DNA of 64,000 nt, from positions 813,501-877,500 of the forward strand of contig NC_041019.1 in NCBI RefSeq assembly GCF_004193775.1, in the 5' to 3' direction. Within the stretch, counting starts at the first letter, position 1, and the number at the start of each line of letters is the position of its first letter. Shown here piece after piece: positions 34,347 to 45,767 of this stretch. Under the pieces are notes generated by a model, which saw only the letters and a list, made by a program, of their open reading frames with translations, did no database searches and was not told the origin of the DNA. The stretch is from Glycine soja. Taxonomy: Eukaryota > Streptophyta > Magnoliopsida > Fabales > Fabaceae. The position numbers and the translations under genes are program-made.

Positions 34347-34949
34347 CTACTCTGATCTCATTCTGTTAAGCTGGTTGAGTGCCGGTTGCAAAATGTTGTA
34401 CAGAACCCAAACAATCGCTGGTGTAACCACAATCAGCAGAAGCTGTCCCCTGTTGTCACTGGTGGCAGCATCAGCAATCACAGAAATCTCACTAGCCGAT
34501 GCATCTAGGCCGAAAAGCATGCCTGATGCGCCCAGCCCGAGCCCAAGCCCAAGCCCAATGATGACCCCCTTGCTGCTACGCATGCGGTTCAGTTGGTTCA
34601 GCGCTGGCTGCAGAATGTTGAACAGCACCCACGCTATGGCGGGAATCAATGGCAACAGCAGTGCCAGCCCACGGTTATCGCCTTCCGCTATTTCAGCAAT
34701 TTGCGACGCAGCCAAGGCTGCGTCACAGTTTGCGAGTGAGGAGAATATTGCGCCTGCAATGGCAGTGCCTGCTGTGGAAGTTGAGACGTTGGAGGTTATT
34801 CCCTTTGGGAAGTTCTGAATGGAGAAGAGGGAGAGTGTGGGTTTTGAAGGTGGGAGCTTGGGATTGTTCGACTTGGGTGATGACCCTGTTATTGGGTTCA
34901 AACACTTGGAGTTTATCATAGCCTTTGTTGCTGCTAGGGTTGCTGCCAT
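34347..34949 (-). CDS. PSBY: Photosystem II core protein PsbY precursor (two PsbY units), 200 residues
   Basis: This is a single exon. The start is the ATG at 34949-34947, because MAATLAATKAM opens a typical Ser/Thr/Pro-rich chloroplast transit peptide; the open frame further upstream is leader. After residue about 60 come two successive units, each with an Ala-rich cleavage region and one membrane helix. Unit 1 reads EGDNRGLALLLPLIPAIAWV then LFNILQPALNQLNRMRS. Unit 2 reads SDNRGQLLLIVVTPAIVWVL then YNILQPALNQLNRMRSE. Between them lies a second hydrophobic stretch (GVIIGLGLGLGLGASGMLFG) that ends at an AxA-type site (DASAS). This is the plant PsbY polyprotein, cut in the thylakoid to give two small subunits at the periphery of photosystem II next to cytochrome b559. 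It is convergent with the lysine-rich gene. Confidence 0.94.
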   Translation of the reverse strand: MAATLAATKAMINSKCLNPITGSSPKSNNPKLPPSKPTLSLFSIQNFPKGITSNVSTSTAGTAIAGAIFSSLANCDAALAASQIAEIAEGDNRGLALLLPLIPAIAWVLFNILQPALNQLNRMRSSKGVIIGLGLGLGLGASGMLFGLDASASEISVIADAATSDNRGQLLLIVVTPAIVWVLYNILQPALNQLNRMRSE

Positions 34950-36614
34950 TGCGGAAAATGAACGTGCAGAGTGCAGAGTGCCGAGGCAGAGACAATAGAG
35001 GGGAACTTTGCACGTACTATGAGTATTGACTACACTATGGAAAATCAAGTTGAGAAATTTGGTCCATTAAGATTGTGATATCTGGATTCTACTCTTATCC
35101 TAACAGTGCCATTTGGAAGTTTCGGACCTCATATTCCTATGTCTCTTATCACTTCACATGTTTACACTAATGTCTTGCTAATGCATGGATCCAAGTAAAT
35201 TATCCTTTTACTAAGTTCTCAATCACATTAATCCAAAAAAAAAAGTGATTTAAGTGGTGTAGTTAGAAATTAAAATGAAAATAAGCAGTTAAATTCAAAG
35301 ATTTTAAATAATTAAAATCTTAAAAGATTTATTTAAAATTGTCTTCATTTTAAGAACTAATGAGAACGTTTAGTACTTGGGATGACTCACCGTTTAGCCT
35401 GCAAGCATGTAATATGTGTTGAGTTGGGCTTATCGCAGCTCACATAGAAACTACGCAGCTCAAGTCTAATGTATTGACTTTTTACTCCGCTGGACTATCG
35501 TTTTTTTCGTGTATATATCGAGATTAGATTTTTAGACTCTCATTTTGTCACGTTACAAATGTGATAATATGTTCGGTGCCGATGTACATCAATCATATAC
35601 TTTGAGAAAAAAACAACATAAATACTCAAATTCATCTTTCGAGGTGCAATGTAATGATAAATTAATCTTAAAAGATAAAAAAATATAAATTTAGTTCCTA
35701 AATATATAAAAAGTGGGACAAATTAGTATTAGTGTTAAAATTTAGAAATTATTTTATCATCAAATTCTAATGTTGAAGGATCAATTTGATAATAAATTAT
35801 GTTTTTTTAAAACCAATTTATCATTAAGTTACAAATTTTATAATTAATTTATAGGATTAATTTCTCAAACTTTTTACACATTCAAAATCTAAATTTAACA
35901 TTTTCATCTTAAAAATCAACTTATTTGTGGCTTCCACTTTTAAAGATAAATTTTACTATTTAATAACAAATAATCATGTAAAATTGAGAAAGCACACTGA
36001 AACCTTATTAAGAGAGTTGACGGAATAGAGATATAGAAAATATTAGAATTATTGTAATTCTTTTACGTTAAATAAATAATATAGCACTAATAATATAAAT
36101 TTTAACTATAAATTCTTGTATAAAATATAATTTTTTTACCACTTAGAAGTCATGTTAATAATTATTTTAATTAATTAATAGCACAGCTTCTTTTTTTTAT
36201 CTAAACCCCCATTCATCAAAGAAAAAATTAATAATCTAAAATTCAATGGAAAGATAATATAGGATCAAATTCAATTATTATTTAAACAATTCTATGCCAT
36301 TAACCATTTATCCACCATCACTTGGTTTATATATATATATATATATACATTTTCTACACTAGTGATATTTTATTTTTATATTTGTTAAATATGATATGGG
36401 TGGGCCCTTTTGAATTTCTAAAACCCAGGAAAGGAGGAGAGGAACCCCCCACACAATCTTTTTCATTTGCGTTGCTCCATTTCCACTGCACAGAGCTCCT
36501 GGCATATTAGTATATTCAAGAACTTGCTAGTGCTATCTACTTTCAACCGAACCAGGGAGTACTTCGTTTTTTTTTCCTTCTTTGAACCGTCCGGTTCGTT
36601 GCGAACCGAATACT
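34950..36614. other. PsbY / ALB4 shared upstream region
   Basis: The two plastid-protein genes are transcribed divergently from this 1.67-kb AT-rich region. It contains no gene. A (TA)n run lies at 36331-36348. The 150 bp before the ALB4-type start become GC-rich. A Ty-like remnant (AATATAAATTTAGTTCCTAA near 35685) may be present. Confidence 0.45.
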
Positions 36615-39600
36615 ATGGCAGCTCTGTTACCTTGCGCGCCGAACGTAGTCTCTGCTCCCTTGGGGAACCGGAGCACGTGCCACTTCCCGCACCGACCTTA
36701 CTCCCACGCTTTCTCCGGTTCGACCGCCAGACACTTTCTTCGCGGTTCGCTTACCGTCGCCCGCTTCGGGTTCCAACCCGGTTTCTTGCCCGAGCCGGAC
36801 GAAGCTGAAGGTGTTCTCAGAGAACTGTTTGGCCGAGCGGAGGGACTTCTTTACACGATTGCCGATGCCGCCGTTTCTTCTTCCGATACTGTTGCGGCTT
36901 CCACCACCGCCAAACAGAGCAACGACTGGCTTTCCGGAATTGCCAATTACATGGAGACCGTTCTCAAGGTATTGCTCTCTGAAGCTCCGAACTCTTCGAT
37001 TTGATTTGGTTTTCTTGATGTGTGGAATTGAAATTGTAATTTGAATTATCAACTCGCTTGACGGAGCTTGTGATTCTGTGTTTGGAGAGAATGTAATTAG
37101 AATCATAGAATGGAAAAGTAAGAATAAGATTGTAGCTCTCTACACTACAGTTTGCACTTATTTTTAGTGGTAGGTAGGATAGCGTTCCAGTGCGGATGGT
37201 TAGTGGTATTTGCTGTTGTAGCTGAGAAATGCGAAATATCATTATTTCCACTTTGATTCTAGCGATTTAATTTCCCGTACTAGGTCTAGTTGCCACTGAA
37301 AGGACTTTAAAGTTATGATGATAATTTTGCATGGCTAAGAAAGTAATTTATTCCGGTCTAATTTCACCTTGTATAAGTTTTACTGTTTGAACTACTGCTT
37401 TGAAGACTGCTAACTTGACAAACTTAATCAAAGGAAGTTGCAGTTTATTGTTATCAGTTATGTGTGAATTATTGTATAGAGTATTAGGATGATTAACAGG
37501 AGGATATATCATTACTTTTGATTTATTGTTATGTGTGAATTAGATAGCTATTTTGGTTCAAAATTGTACTTTTATAAGTACACATGGGTCTACTTTTGCG
37601 ATTATATGCTGTCCAGTAATTCTGAGGGGAAGTAATTTATGTTTTTCAGGTACTCAAGGATGGGCTTTCTGCTTTGCATGTCCCGTATGCTTATGGTTTT
37701 GCAATTATACTGCTCACAGTTCTTGTTAAAGCTGCCACTTTTCCATTAACCAAAAAACAGGTTTGTATGTAGTTGTTGAAAATGATCAATACAGGCCATG
37801 ATCTTTTGAATCTCATACATTTATCGTTGTGAACTGACTATTACTGCTTTTGACATTAAAAAATTTGGTAATAGATAGAATATTGTTCCATTTATCATAT
37901 TCATCATGATTCAGTTAAATAAAATTCTGAGTGATTATTCTCAGGTAGAATCTGCCTTAGCTATGCGAACTTTGCAACCTCAAGTAAAGGCTATTCAGCA
38001 GCAATATGCTGGCGATCAGGTATTTTATTTAGCTTTTATAACTGTTACTTTCTCCAATAAAATCTCTTGTATAACAATTAAACTACTGTGGGAACTGCCA
38101 TTGGGTAAATTTTTAGATATTGCCTGGAAACTTTAACTGTAAAAGCATGGCTCTGCAACCTCTAACCGATGGAGTTCTATAAAATAGTTCAAATATGAAG
38201 ATTTATATATTGTCTTCTTGCAGGAGAGAATTCAACTTGAAACTGCTCGGTTGTATAAACTAGCCAACATTAATCCTCTAGCAGGTATTCATTTCATTAT
38301 TGGCTTTATTGCAAATGGTTTATTGATATTTCTTTTGGCTTTGAGGATGGTGCCTTGCAGAGCTTTCATATCACAAGTCTTGTTGTTTTCTAAGTTATTT
38401 CCATAATTTTTCTCCTAATGTTTCTTTGGCTAATCTATGGAACTATAAGCATTATCTGGTTTTTTAAACATGAAGTTGGTAATTCTTTTGTTAATATGTC
38501 TTCTTTTTTTTTTTTTTCCCTAGGATGCCTCCCTACACTTGCAACAATACCAGTGTGGATTGGGCTATATCGAGCCCTTTCAAACGTGGCAGATGAGGTA
38601 TGCCGCTTGTGATGTTGATTTGTTATTTGACAGTTAACTATGCCATTTTTGGGGTATACATGACTCATATCTTCCATGGCTAATGTTATGCATTTATCTG
38701 ATATACAAAGGGGCTCCTTACTGAAGGTTTCTTCTGGATACCTTCTCTTGCTGGTCCAACTACAGTTGCAGCTCGTCAGAATGGCAGTGGTATCTCTTGG
38801 ATTTTTCCTTTTGTGGTGAGTATCTCTCGTAGAAAGTAAAATTTCATATGTTACAGATATTAATTTTGTAATCTTGTGGTTTTCTGTTGTGGCTTTCTTT
38901 TTAAGGTTATGCTGTTAGCAACTTGATATTTTTTTCAGAGGGTGTTAGGTAAAATATATGCTTGTGAAAATACTCTGAAAGCAAACTGTGGCATATACCT
39001 TTAGTATAAGCTGGTGTGTGTGTATTGGTCCACTAGTGTCACTGGTGTGGGTACACAATGAGAAAAGCCAGGATAGCTGTGTATTTACATTGCAAATATT
39101 ATTAAGCACTTACTTGAAGAGTTTATATTGATAAGGGACCAACTAAAATGCATCTCTCTCCTCTCTTTTGTCAAAGTCAATAATTGAATGAATGTTTGTG
39201 TTCAGTCTGTCAAGTGGGGCAGATCTTTTAGAATTTTGAATCACCTTCATTGATTTAGATTATTGTATGAAATTTTCCATATCTTATTTTGGTTTTTGTT
39301 CACATTTTTGGTGATTTATTGCATATTCTATGTGGATTTAAATGCGAATTTTGTTTTAATGTTTTTTGCTTTACTCCTTTGTCTTCAGGATGGTCACCCT
39401 CCCCTTGGATGGTCAGATACATTGGCTTACCTGGTCTTGCCTGTGTTGCTGATTGTCTCTCAGTACATCTCTGTCCAAATAATGCAGTCATCACAGGTCA
39501 GTCATGTTGCATCATGCATGTACAATTAGATCAGATGCATGTAGGTTCTAATGTTAATTTTATTCATGAACCTTATTGTGCTTTATAAGAGTTTTATTAT

Positions 39601-41599
39601 AGCTTTAAGTAGAATGCATTTTCAAGCTGCTTGCTAATTAACACAATATATTGGTATATTGGATTAATTTTGGCCTTTTTGTATCCATAGTGTGGCTATC
39701 TAACCAGATTACCTTTTCATCTAATGTGATTTACTTTATGTGTCTGTGAATTAAGTGCATCTGTGTATTTTCATTGGTAGCTGAGTTATTTGTCATTTTT
39801 CATGTCAACTTTCAGCCAAATGATCCCAACATGAAAAGTTCTCAAGCCTTGACCAAGGTCCTTCCATTAATGATTGGTTACTTTGCTCTCTCAGTTCCTT
39901 CTGGTCTTAGTCTTTACTGGTGAGCATAGGTAAAGCTTACAGTTGGTTGGTTTTGTTTATTTAATCTTATCTATCTTATATTTACCTATTATGTTTATGT
40001 TGTACAGGTTAACAAATAATATATTGAGCACTGCACAACAAGTATGGCTTCAAAAGTTAGGAGGCGCTAAAAATCCTGTAAGGCAAGTCCCAGATGATAT
40101 CATGAAGAATGACCTAACACAGGTTCAGAAGTCAATATCTAAGCTAAATTCCACAAAAGCGGAAGAAGCCAGACAAAGTGAGAAAACATCAGAGGGGCCA
40201 CAACCTGGTGAAAGGTTAGTAATTGTAGGTAGTTACACTCATTTCATATGCTATTTAGTTTAGTTTATTTTCATCTGTTGTAATTATACTCTTCTTTCTG
40301 TTGCAGATTTAAGCTAATAAAGGAGCAAGAGGCAAGAAGAAGACAACGAAAAGAAGAAGAAAGGAAAGCCTTGGAAGCAGCGGCTAGAAAAGCTAAAATA
40401 GACGAGACATTTGAGAAAACAGTTGAAGAGGGAAATCAAACTGGAGGTGATCTAGTTGTTGAAAAATCTCGGTTTGTGGCTTCAGATACTGATCCCTCCA
40501 TATCTGGAGTAGTAAATGGTAATCCATTAAGTAAAGACTTGGAGGGAAATCAGAATTCTACGTCTATATCTGAGACAGAAAATAATGATGGTTCTGCTCA
40601 TTTCAACAATGTTGAGATAAACGAGAAAAATTTAGACAAGGTATTATTGCACATATGAATATAGGGCACTTTTCCTAATATTTATTTGTTAAAGATACAT
40701 TTCCTTCATTCATAGATATGCTAGAATAAGTGATTATTTCTTCAAAATAAATTGAACTAAACATGCATATTACTGTAAGGGCAGACAATTAATTATTGAG
40801 TGACTTTCGTGCGAATTTTATTAAAAACAATAAAATTTTTAATAATTCTTAATAAAATTTACAATAATGAAAATATATTAAAAAGCAGGGTGCTAATATA
40901 CTCCAATAATAACCTCTTTTAGTTGGAGTATATTAGCATTATACACCAAAATTTAATGACCAAAAACCTCGATTTCATTTAATGCAACAACCTCACTAAA
41001 GGGGCATTTAAGTAAATTCTTCTTCCCTAAATTAAAAAATTGAAAGCTCTGCATTTTCCCACTTCCTCCCCAATATTTACTCCTCTTCCCCCCCATAGCC
41101 CTTCATCATCCCAGCATGAACAATTCATTTTTTTTCGAAAATTTAAAGAACAGTCTCAGCATTTTTTTCTCCGTATCTGGAGTAGTAAATGGACAACAAA
41201 AAGTTGGCTTTTTTGATTTTGTAGCATATATTTGAAATGTATATATACAAAACAAAATAAAATGAAATATATGAGGATAAATACTGAATCATTATTTGGA
41301 TTTTCAAATAATGGAACTGACTAAATTATAGTGTGCAATATCATTCTACTAGTCTTGAGTTATGATTTGTTGATACAAAGTCAGTTGATAATAAGTTGTA
41401 TTTTTTCTTCTTTTTTTTTTCCTTTATATTGTTTCTCTGTTGCTGAAAGGAACCTTTCTTATATTATCAGCATTAGAATAATTACCTCATAAATTGTACA
41501 ATTCTCTATGTCTAATCCACATTACAGGAACCAAGAGAAGTATTAACAACTACAACCGCCACAAACAAACAACCTCCTGCAGAAGAGACAAAGGATTGA
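36615..41599 (+). CDS. ALB4: Alb3/YidC/Oxa1-family thylakoid membrane insertase (ALB4-type), 534 residues
   Basis: Eleven GT-AG exons: 36615-36968, 37650-37760, 37945-38019, 38224-38284, 38524-38597, 38711-38815, 39389-39496, 39816-39919, 40008-40214, 40307-40640 and 41528-41599 (TGA). They sum to 535 codons. Residues 1 to about 60 are an Arg/Ser/Pro-rich chloroplast transit peptide. The YidC/Oxa1 core follows: PYAYGFAIILLTVLVKAATF then PLTKKQ, MRTLQPQVKAIQQQYAGDQ, CLPTLATIPVWIGLYRALSN, SWIFPFVDGHPPLGWSDTLA, VLPLMIGYFALSVPSGLSLY and LTNNILSTAQQVWLQKLGG. The C-terminal stromal tail is long, charged and low-complexity. The family inserts light-harvesting and photosynthetic proteins into thylakoids. 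I favour ALB4 over ALB3 from gene neighbourhood, because Arabidopsis ALB4 lies near TNO1 and KCR2. The ALB3 tail motifs that bind cpSRP43 were not identified, so the paralogue call is moderate. Confidence 0.88.
40891..40938. repeat. Perfect 16-bp inverted repeat in ALB4 intron 10
   Basis: TGCTAATATACTCCAA (40891-40906) and its exact reverse complement (40923-40938) flank a 16-nt loop. It lies in an AT-rich part of the intron and may be the core of a foldback element. Confidence 0.8.
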
Positions 41600-44500
41600 C
41601 CAACTAAAAGAGATTGATCTGCTTGGAGATTGACTGGCCCAGTTGCCATCTATATGCCATATTGGAAGCGCAGCCTCCCTTGCAATTTGGGGTCTGCCTG
41701 GTTAACACTGTACATTGCCACAGAAATGGTGGAATGAATGAGATTCAAGGTTTCTATAGTGGCAGAGGGAGTGATTGGATTTGATGGCTGATTTTACAGC
41801 CTTATAGTTTTAGTTTGTATAATACTTTTTTCATCAATTTTCATTGACAAAGATGGATGAATTCCCATTAGAACAGATGTTTCATAATACCCTTTATAGT
41901 CAGCTTGTCATCTTTGATACTATTTTTTGTTTGTGACTGTAGTGGTTCAGTAAATGCAGGCCTAGGTCTGTATATCCCGTAGAAACCGTGATCGGAGAAT
42001 ATCCATAATGTTTTTTTCTACTCTAAAATATCGGCACGTAATAACAGGCTAAATAGTGGGCTTTTTATATTTTGTCGTGATATTTTTAGCTATTGACTTG
42101 CACGGTTGTACCAATTTTGACGATTTAAAATGATCAGGTTTAATGCGACTTTATCCAAGCCATACCTTTGACATGAAGTTAAGGTATATTTTCTTTGAGA
42201 CGCTAGTTTTAAGAAAGTAATAAGCTCATTGTATTTTAGTTCTTTAAGTTGTTGATATTCTTGGCTGCTTAACGAATATATGGTTTCGTTCCAAGTTATT
42301 TGCCTCAGCAAAGTGAAACTTTTGAATGCCATGTTTCATTTGATGACGCAACTTGTTCAACACTTTCCTTCCTTGTTAATGTGGCCCATTGTGTGTTCAG
42401 CACACGCACTTTTAAGGTGGACGTTGCGTGTGCGCTACAATTTCATTAGTTTTGTTGAATTGTACCATGTTCTGGTTGACATCTATATCCTGTATAATAA
42501 AAATTTTAACTGCCCTATGCTCCTATCCCCCTGTTATATTTTCAATTTGGAAACCTTAATATATGATAACGACATCAAGTGCGTATGGCCTAAGTTCGAA
42601 AGTAGGCTAAATTGACATACTTATGCATACGGCATCCCACGAGTATACACAATAACAGTATTTGTCATTGGATTTCAATTAGTTATTCTTTTTGTAACAT
42701 GCCTACGTTCCTTATTCTGCTATTTTGGCTGTGATTTTAAAAGTTAATAATATAATTATAGCTTTTAATGTCAAACGTGATTCTTTTATTATCATTGAGT
42801 TTTCAAACCCGCTATAAATTGCATGTGGGTGAAGTCATAGATCTTAACAAAGTAACTGGCAATGTATCATTGGCATCACCGTGCAGTACTAGCAGCAAGA
42901 GGTCTTTTACACGCTAGAAAAGTAGAGCAGTTGGCAGTTGGCGATTAGCATGGTTTTAAATAGCCTTCCTCAACCGCAAGTGTGTTCATAATATCAAGGT
43001 ATTTTGACTCGCCGCAAAACAACCACGACTACAATTGGGTCGCATTTTCCCGTAATATAAAAGTTTTCAGACTCACCATGACAATTGGTATACATGTGCG
43101 TGCACTTCAGGATTAAAATCTTGGTGGTTGATGAGGATGAGTTGCAAAATGGTTTTTTTTTATCTGTAAATATTAATTTGTTAGATTTGATAGAAATGTC
43201 TGTTAAGAATATTTGAACCCGTGACTTTTCTCCCTTCATCATTTACTTGAGTCAACCTTATATCTTTGATGGGCGGCAAAATGTGTTTCTTACAGAAAGT
43301 GTAGTCCATAAGCATGGTATTAGAACGTGTCCAACATTCTGAACTCATGGCCCTGGAAAGGATAAATTAGAAGATCATGTATATAAGAACATTCAAAAAG
43401 GGGATTTGGTGTAATGCATAAAATGATAAACAGCTTATGGGTAAATGAAGTCCCAACAAGAGCATGAATCTATGATGGGTTGCGTAAGAGGAGACAAATT
43501 TGAGACTGATCGAGCAGGCCTAGCACGTTATATTTTATTTGGTTCCGAGGATTTTTTTTCCATACTTTTTAATTTGATGGAACATTTTGTTCATTAAAAA
43601 CAACAGTTTGCTTTACTGATCTTAACTCATGAGTAGAATGTAAGTTATTTTATGAACTGAACTGATATATATGGTTTGGATTTTGATTAATGTATGATTG
43701 CTAGTGTTTCTTTGTTGGTGACAAGTGACAATACACTGAACAAAGATGGTCCACGATTGTAGGACAGGGCCCGACACGCATTCTTCAACCGTAACAAATA
43801 TTTGATGCTTCACCTTTTCTTCTACAGCTGGCACACATGCTAGTTATTGTAGCCTGAGAATCCATGTTCATGTTCCATTTTTAATTTCTTATATACGACC
43901 CGTGTAAAGCATTTTCATCTCTTTCTTCTGTCAACATTTCTTTTTCATCTAAAAGAAACAACAAATATTAATTTTATTAGAAATCTCTGTTAGAAAATTT
44001 AAGCTTACAACCTTGTCTTTACAACTTTTTATGTCTTATTTCACTAGTAACGAGGATAGATTAAATTACACTCCTATAGTGTTGTATCTTATTTTTTTAT
44101 GTCTTCTGTCAACTTTTATATTTGTTGCTATTTTGATCTTCACTAATTTACATGAAGTTTCTTTTTATTTTTAATTATAATGAGTCTTCCTAATTAGTGT
44201 CTTATTGGTTAAAGAATCTAAAATAGAAGTTTTTTTTTTAAAATTCACACTTAGAATGCAATGGAAATCACATTAAAAGTGTGCTAATGGCACTTTTTAT
44301 TAATAAAATCTTTCTACTTTGAATTTCATAACAGGACACTGGACACTGATTATCACTTGCCTAAAATTATATAAAAAAAAGTATAATTATTTTTGTTTTA
44401 AAATACTATTGTTAAAAATTTATTCAAATATTAAAAAATGATTCTAAACAGTATAAGCGTATTTAACTAAACTATATTTTATGTGAAAAGGAAGAAAACA

Positions 44501-45620
44501 CATCATAATAAACAAAAAATGAATAAAACAACTACGATCATCTATTATTTTCAAAATTAATATAATCACTATACTTGGAAAAAAAAATCATTAAAACTCA
44601 TCGGTTTCTTTATAATAGAAATTTTAAAAATTATTGTCCTAATTTTTAAGATCATAAATTATTAAAAATAAATTCAAATTTAAAAGTGATGTGATGTATA
44701 CTACTAAATAATTAAATATGTCATGTTACATTTATTAATTAACTTGTTAAGTAATCTCACCAATATTTTCTATTTACTCAAGTACCTTACAAACTTTTAA
44801 AATTTTCAACTCTAATTTATATGTTTTCAATTAGCTTATGAACTACACACCCTTCTAATATAGTCAAATAAACTTTTTAAAATAATAAAAAACGCCATAA
44901 ACTATCTTAAAATATTTCTCAAAGATACTCAAAATCAAAATGCATTTGACAAAAAATCTAAATTTAAATGACAAAATTGTAAACAAAATAATTTTGTTCA
45001 TTCAATTGGGTTGCTTAATACCTTTTTTAAAAAAAAATTCTTCCTCAGTTTTGCCGATCAAATGAATTTGTGATTATCGTATTTAACGCCATTGAATCTG
45101 TGATATTCAAAGGTGATGGAAAGGTCAACTTTGACCACACCTCAACTCACTAATCTTTTTCACAAATTAAAACACCGAAATATGAATGGTGAAGATGCTA
45201 AAGCGTGCATTTAATAAAAGATGTGGGAGACCAAGATTTGCCAAAGCAAGTAACTGGTCGAAATCATATCTAAGCCTTTTAGGTGCATAGAGTAAAATAA
45301 ATTACAGTTCTTAATCTTCACCGTGGCCAAAAGGCAGTGTTTTTTAGTTTTTGTACAGCTAAACCACTTAATTGATTTATGTGTGTGGCTATTGGCTAGT
45401 ACTATTATGTGAGAAAATTAAAATAAAATAAAATAAATAAATAAGTAGAAAATGCAAAGCCTTGAATTAAATAAGAAAATAACAGTAGCAAAATAATTTT
45501 AATTGGCAGAACATGAATCAACCATGCATTATATCATACAATAAGTACAAAAAAAATAGGAGAAGAAATAATTAGCTTGGGTTGAAGCGCACAAACGTTA
45601 TCTTTAGAGAGAAAAACCCT
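41600..45620. other. ALB4 3' UTR and gene-poor AT-rich DNA
   Basis: The 3' UTR probably runs to about 41900. No gene is supported beyond it. Around 42950-43260 short matches to the hAT-like MITE in KCR1 (GGTTTTAAATAGC, ATATCAAGGTATTTTGAC) and a GAACCCGTGAC word suggest degraded repeats. Confidence 0.45.
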
Positions 45621-45767
45621 CAGATTGTTGTTGCTGATTTGCTTGGGTAGGAAAATCTGATTACTTCTGAACACCAATGTTTTTACTCTAAAAAATAAGT
45701 TTTTATAAGAGAAGGAAGAGAAAATTTTAGGGAGAAAGAAATCAGATTGTTGTTGCTAATTTGCTTG
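45621..45767. repeat. 25-bp direct repeat, 122 bp apart
   Basis: CAGATTGTTGTTGCTGATTT plus GCTTG at 45621-45645 recurs with one mismatch at 45743-45767. Purine-rich AGAGAGAAA precedes each copy. It may be a small tandem duplication. Confidence 0.7.

Noticed and set aside
34375..34921. Plus-strand open frames over psbY
   Set aside because: They are antisense to a fully recognised PsbY precursor; composition follows the PsbY codons.
36627..37106. A 159-codon minus-strand frame over the ALB4-type first exon
   Set aside because: It is a shadow of the transit-peptide exon; no domain.
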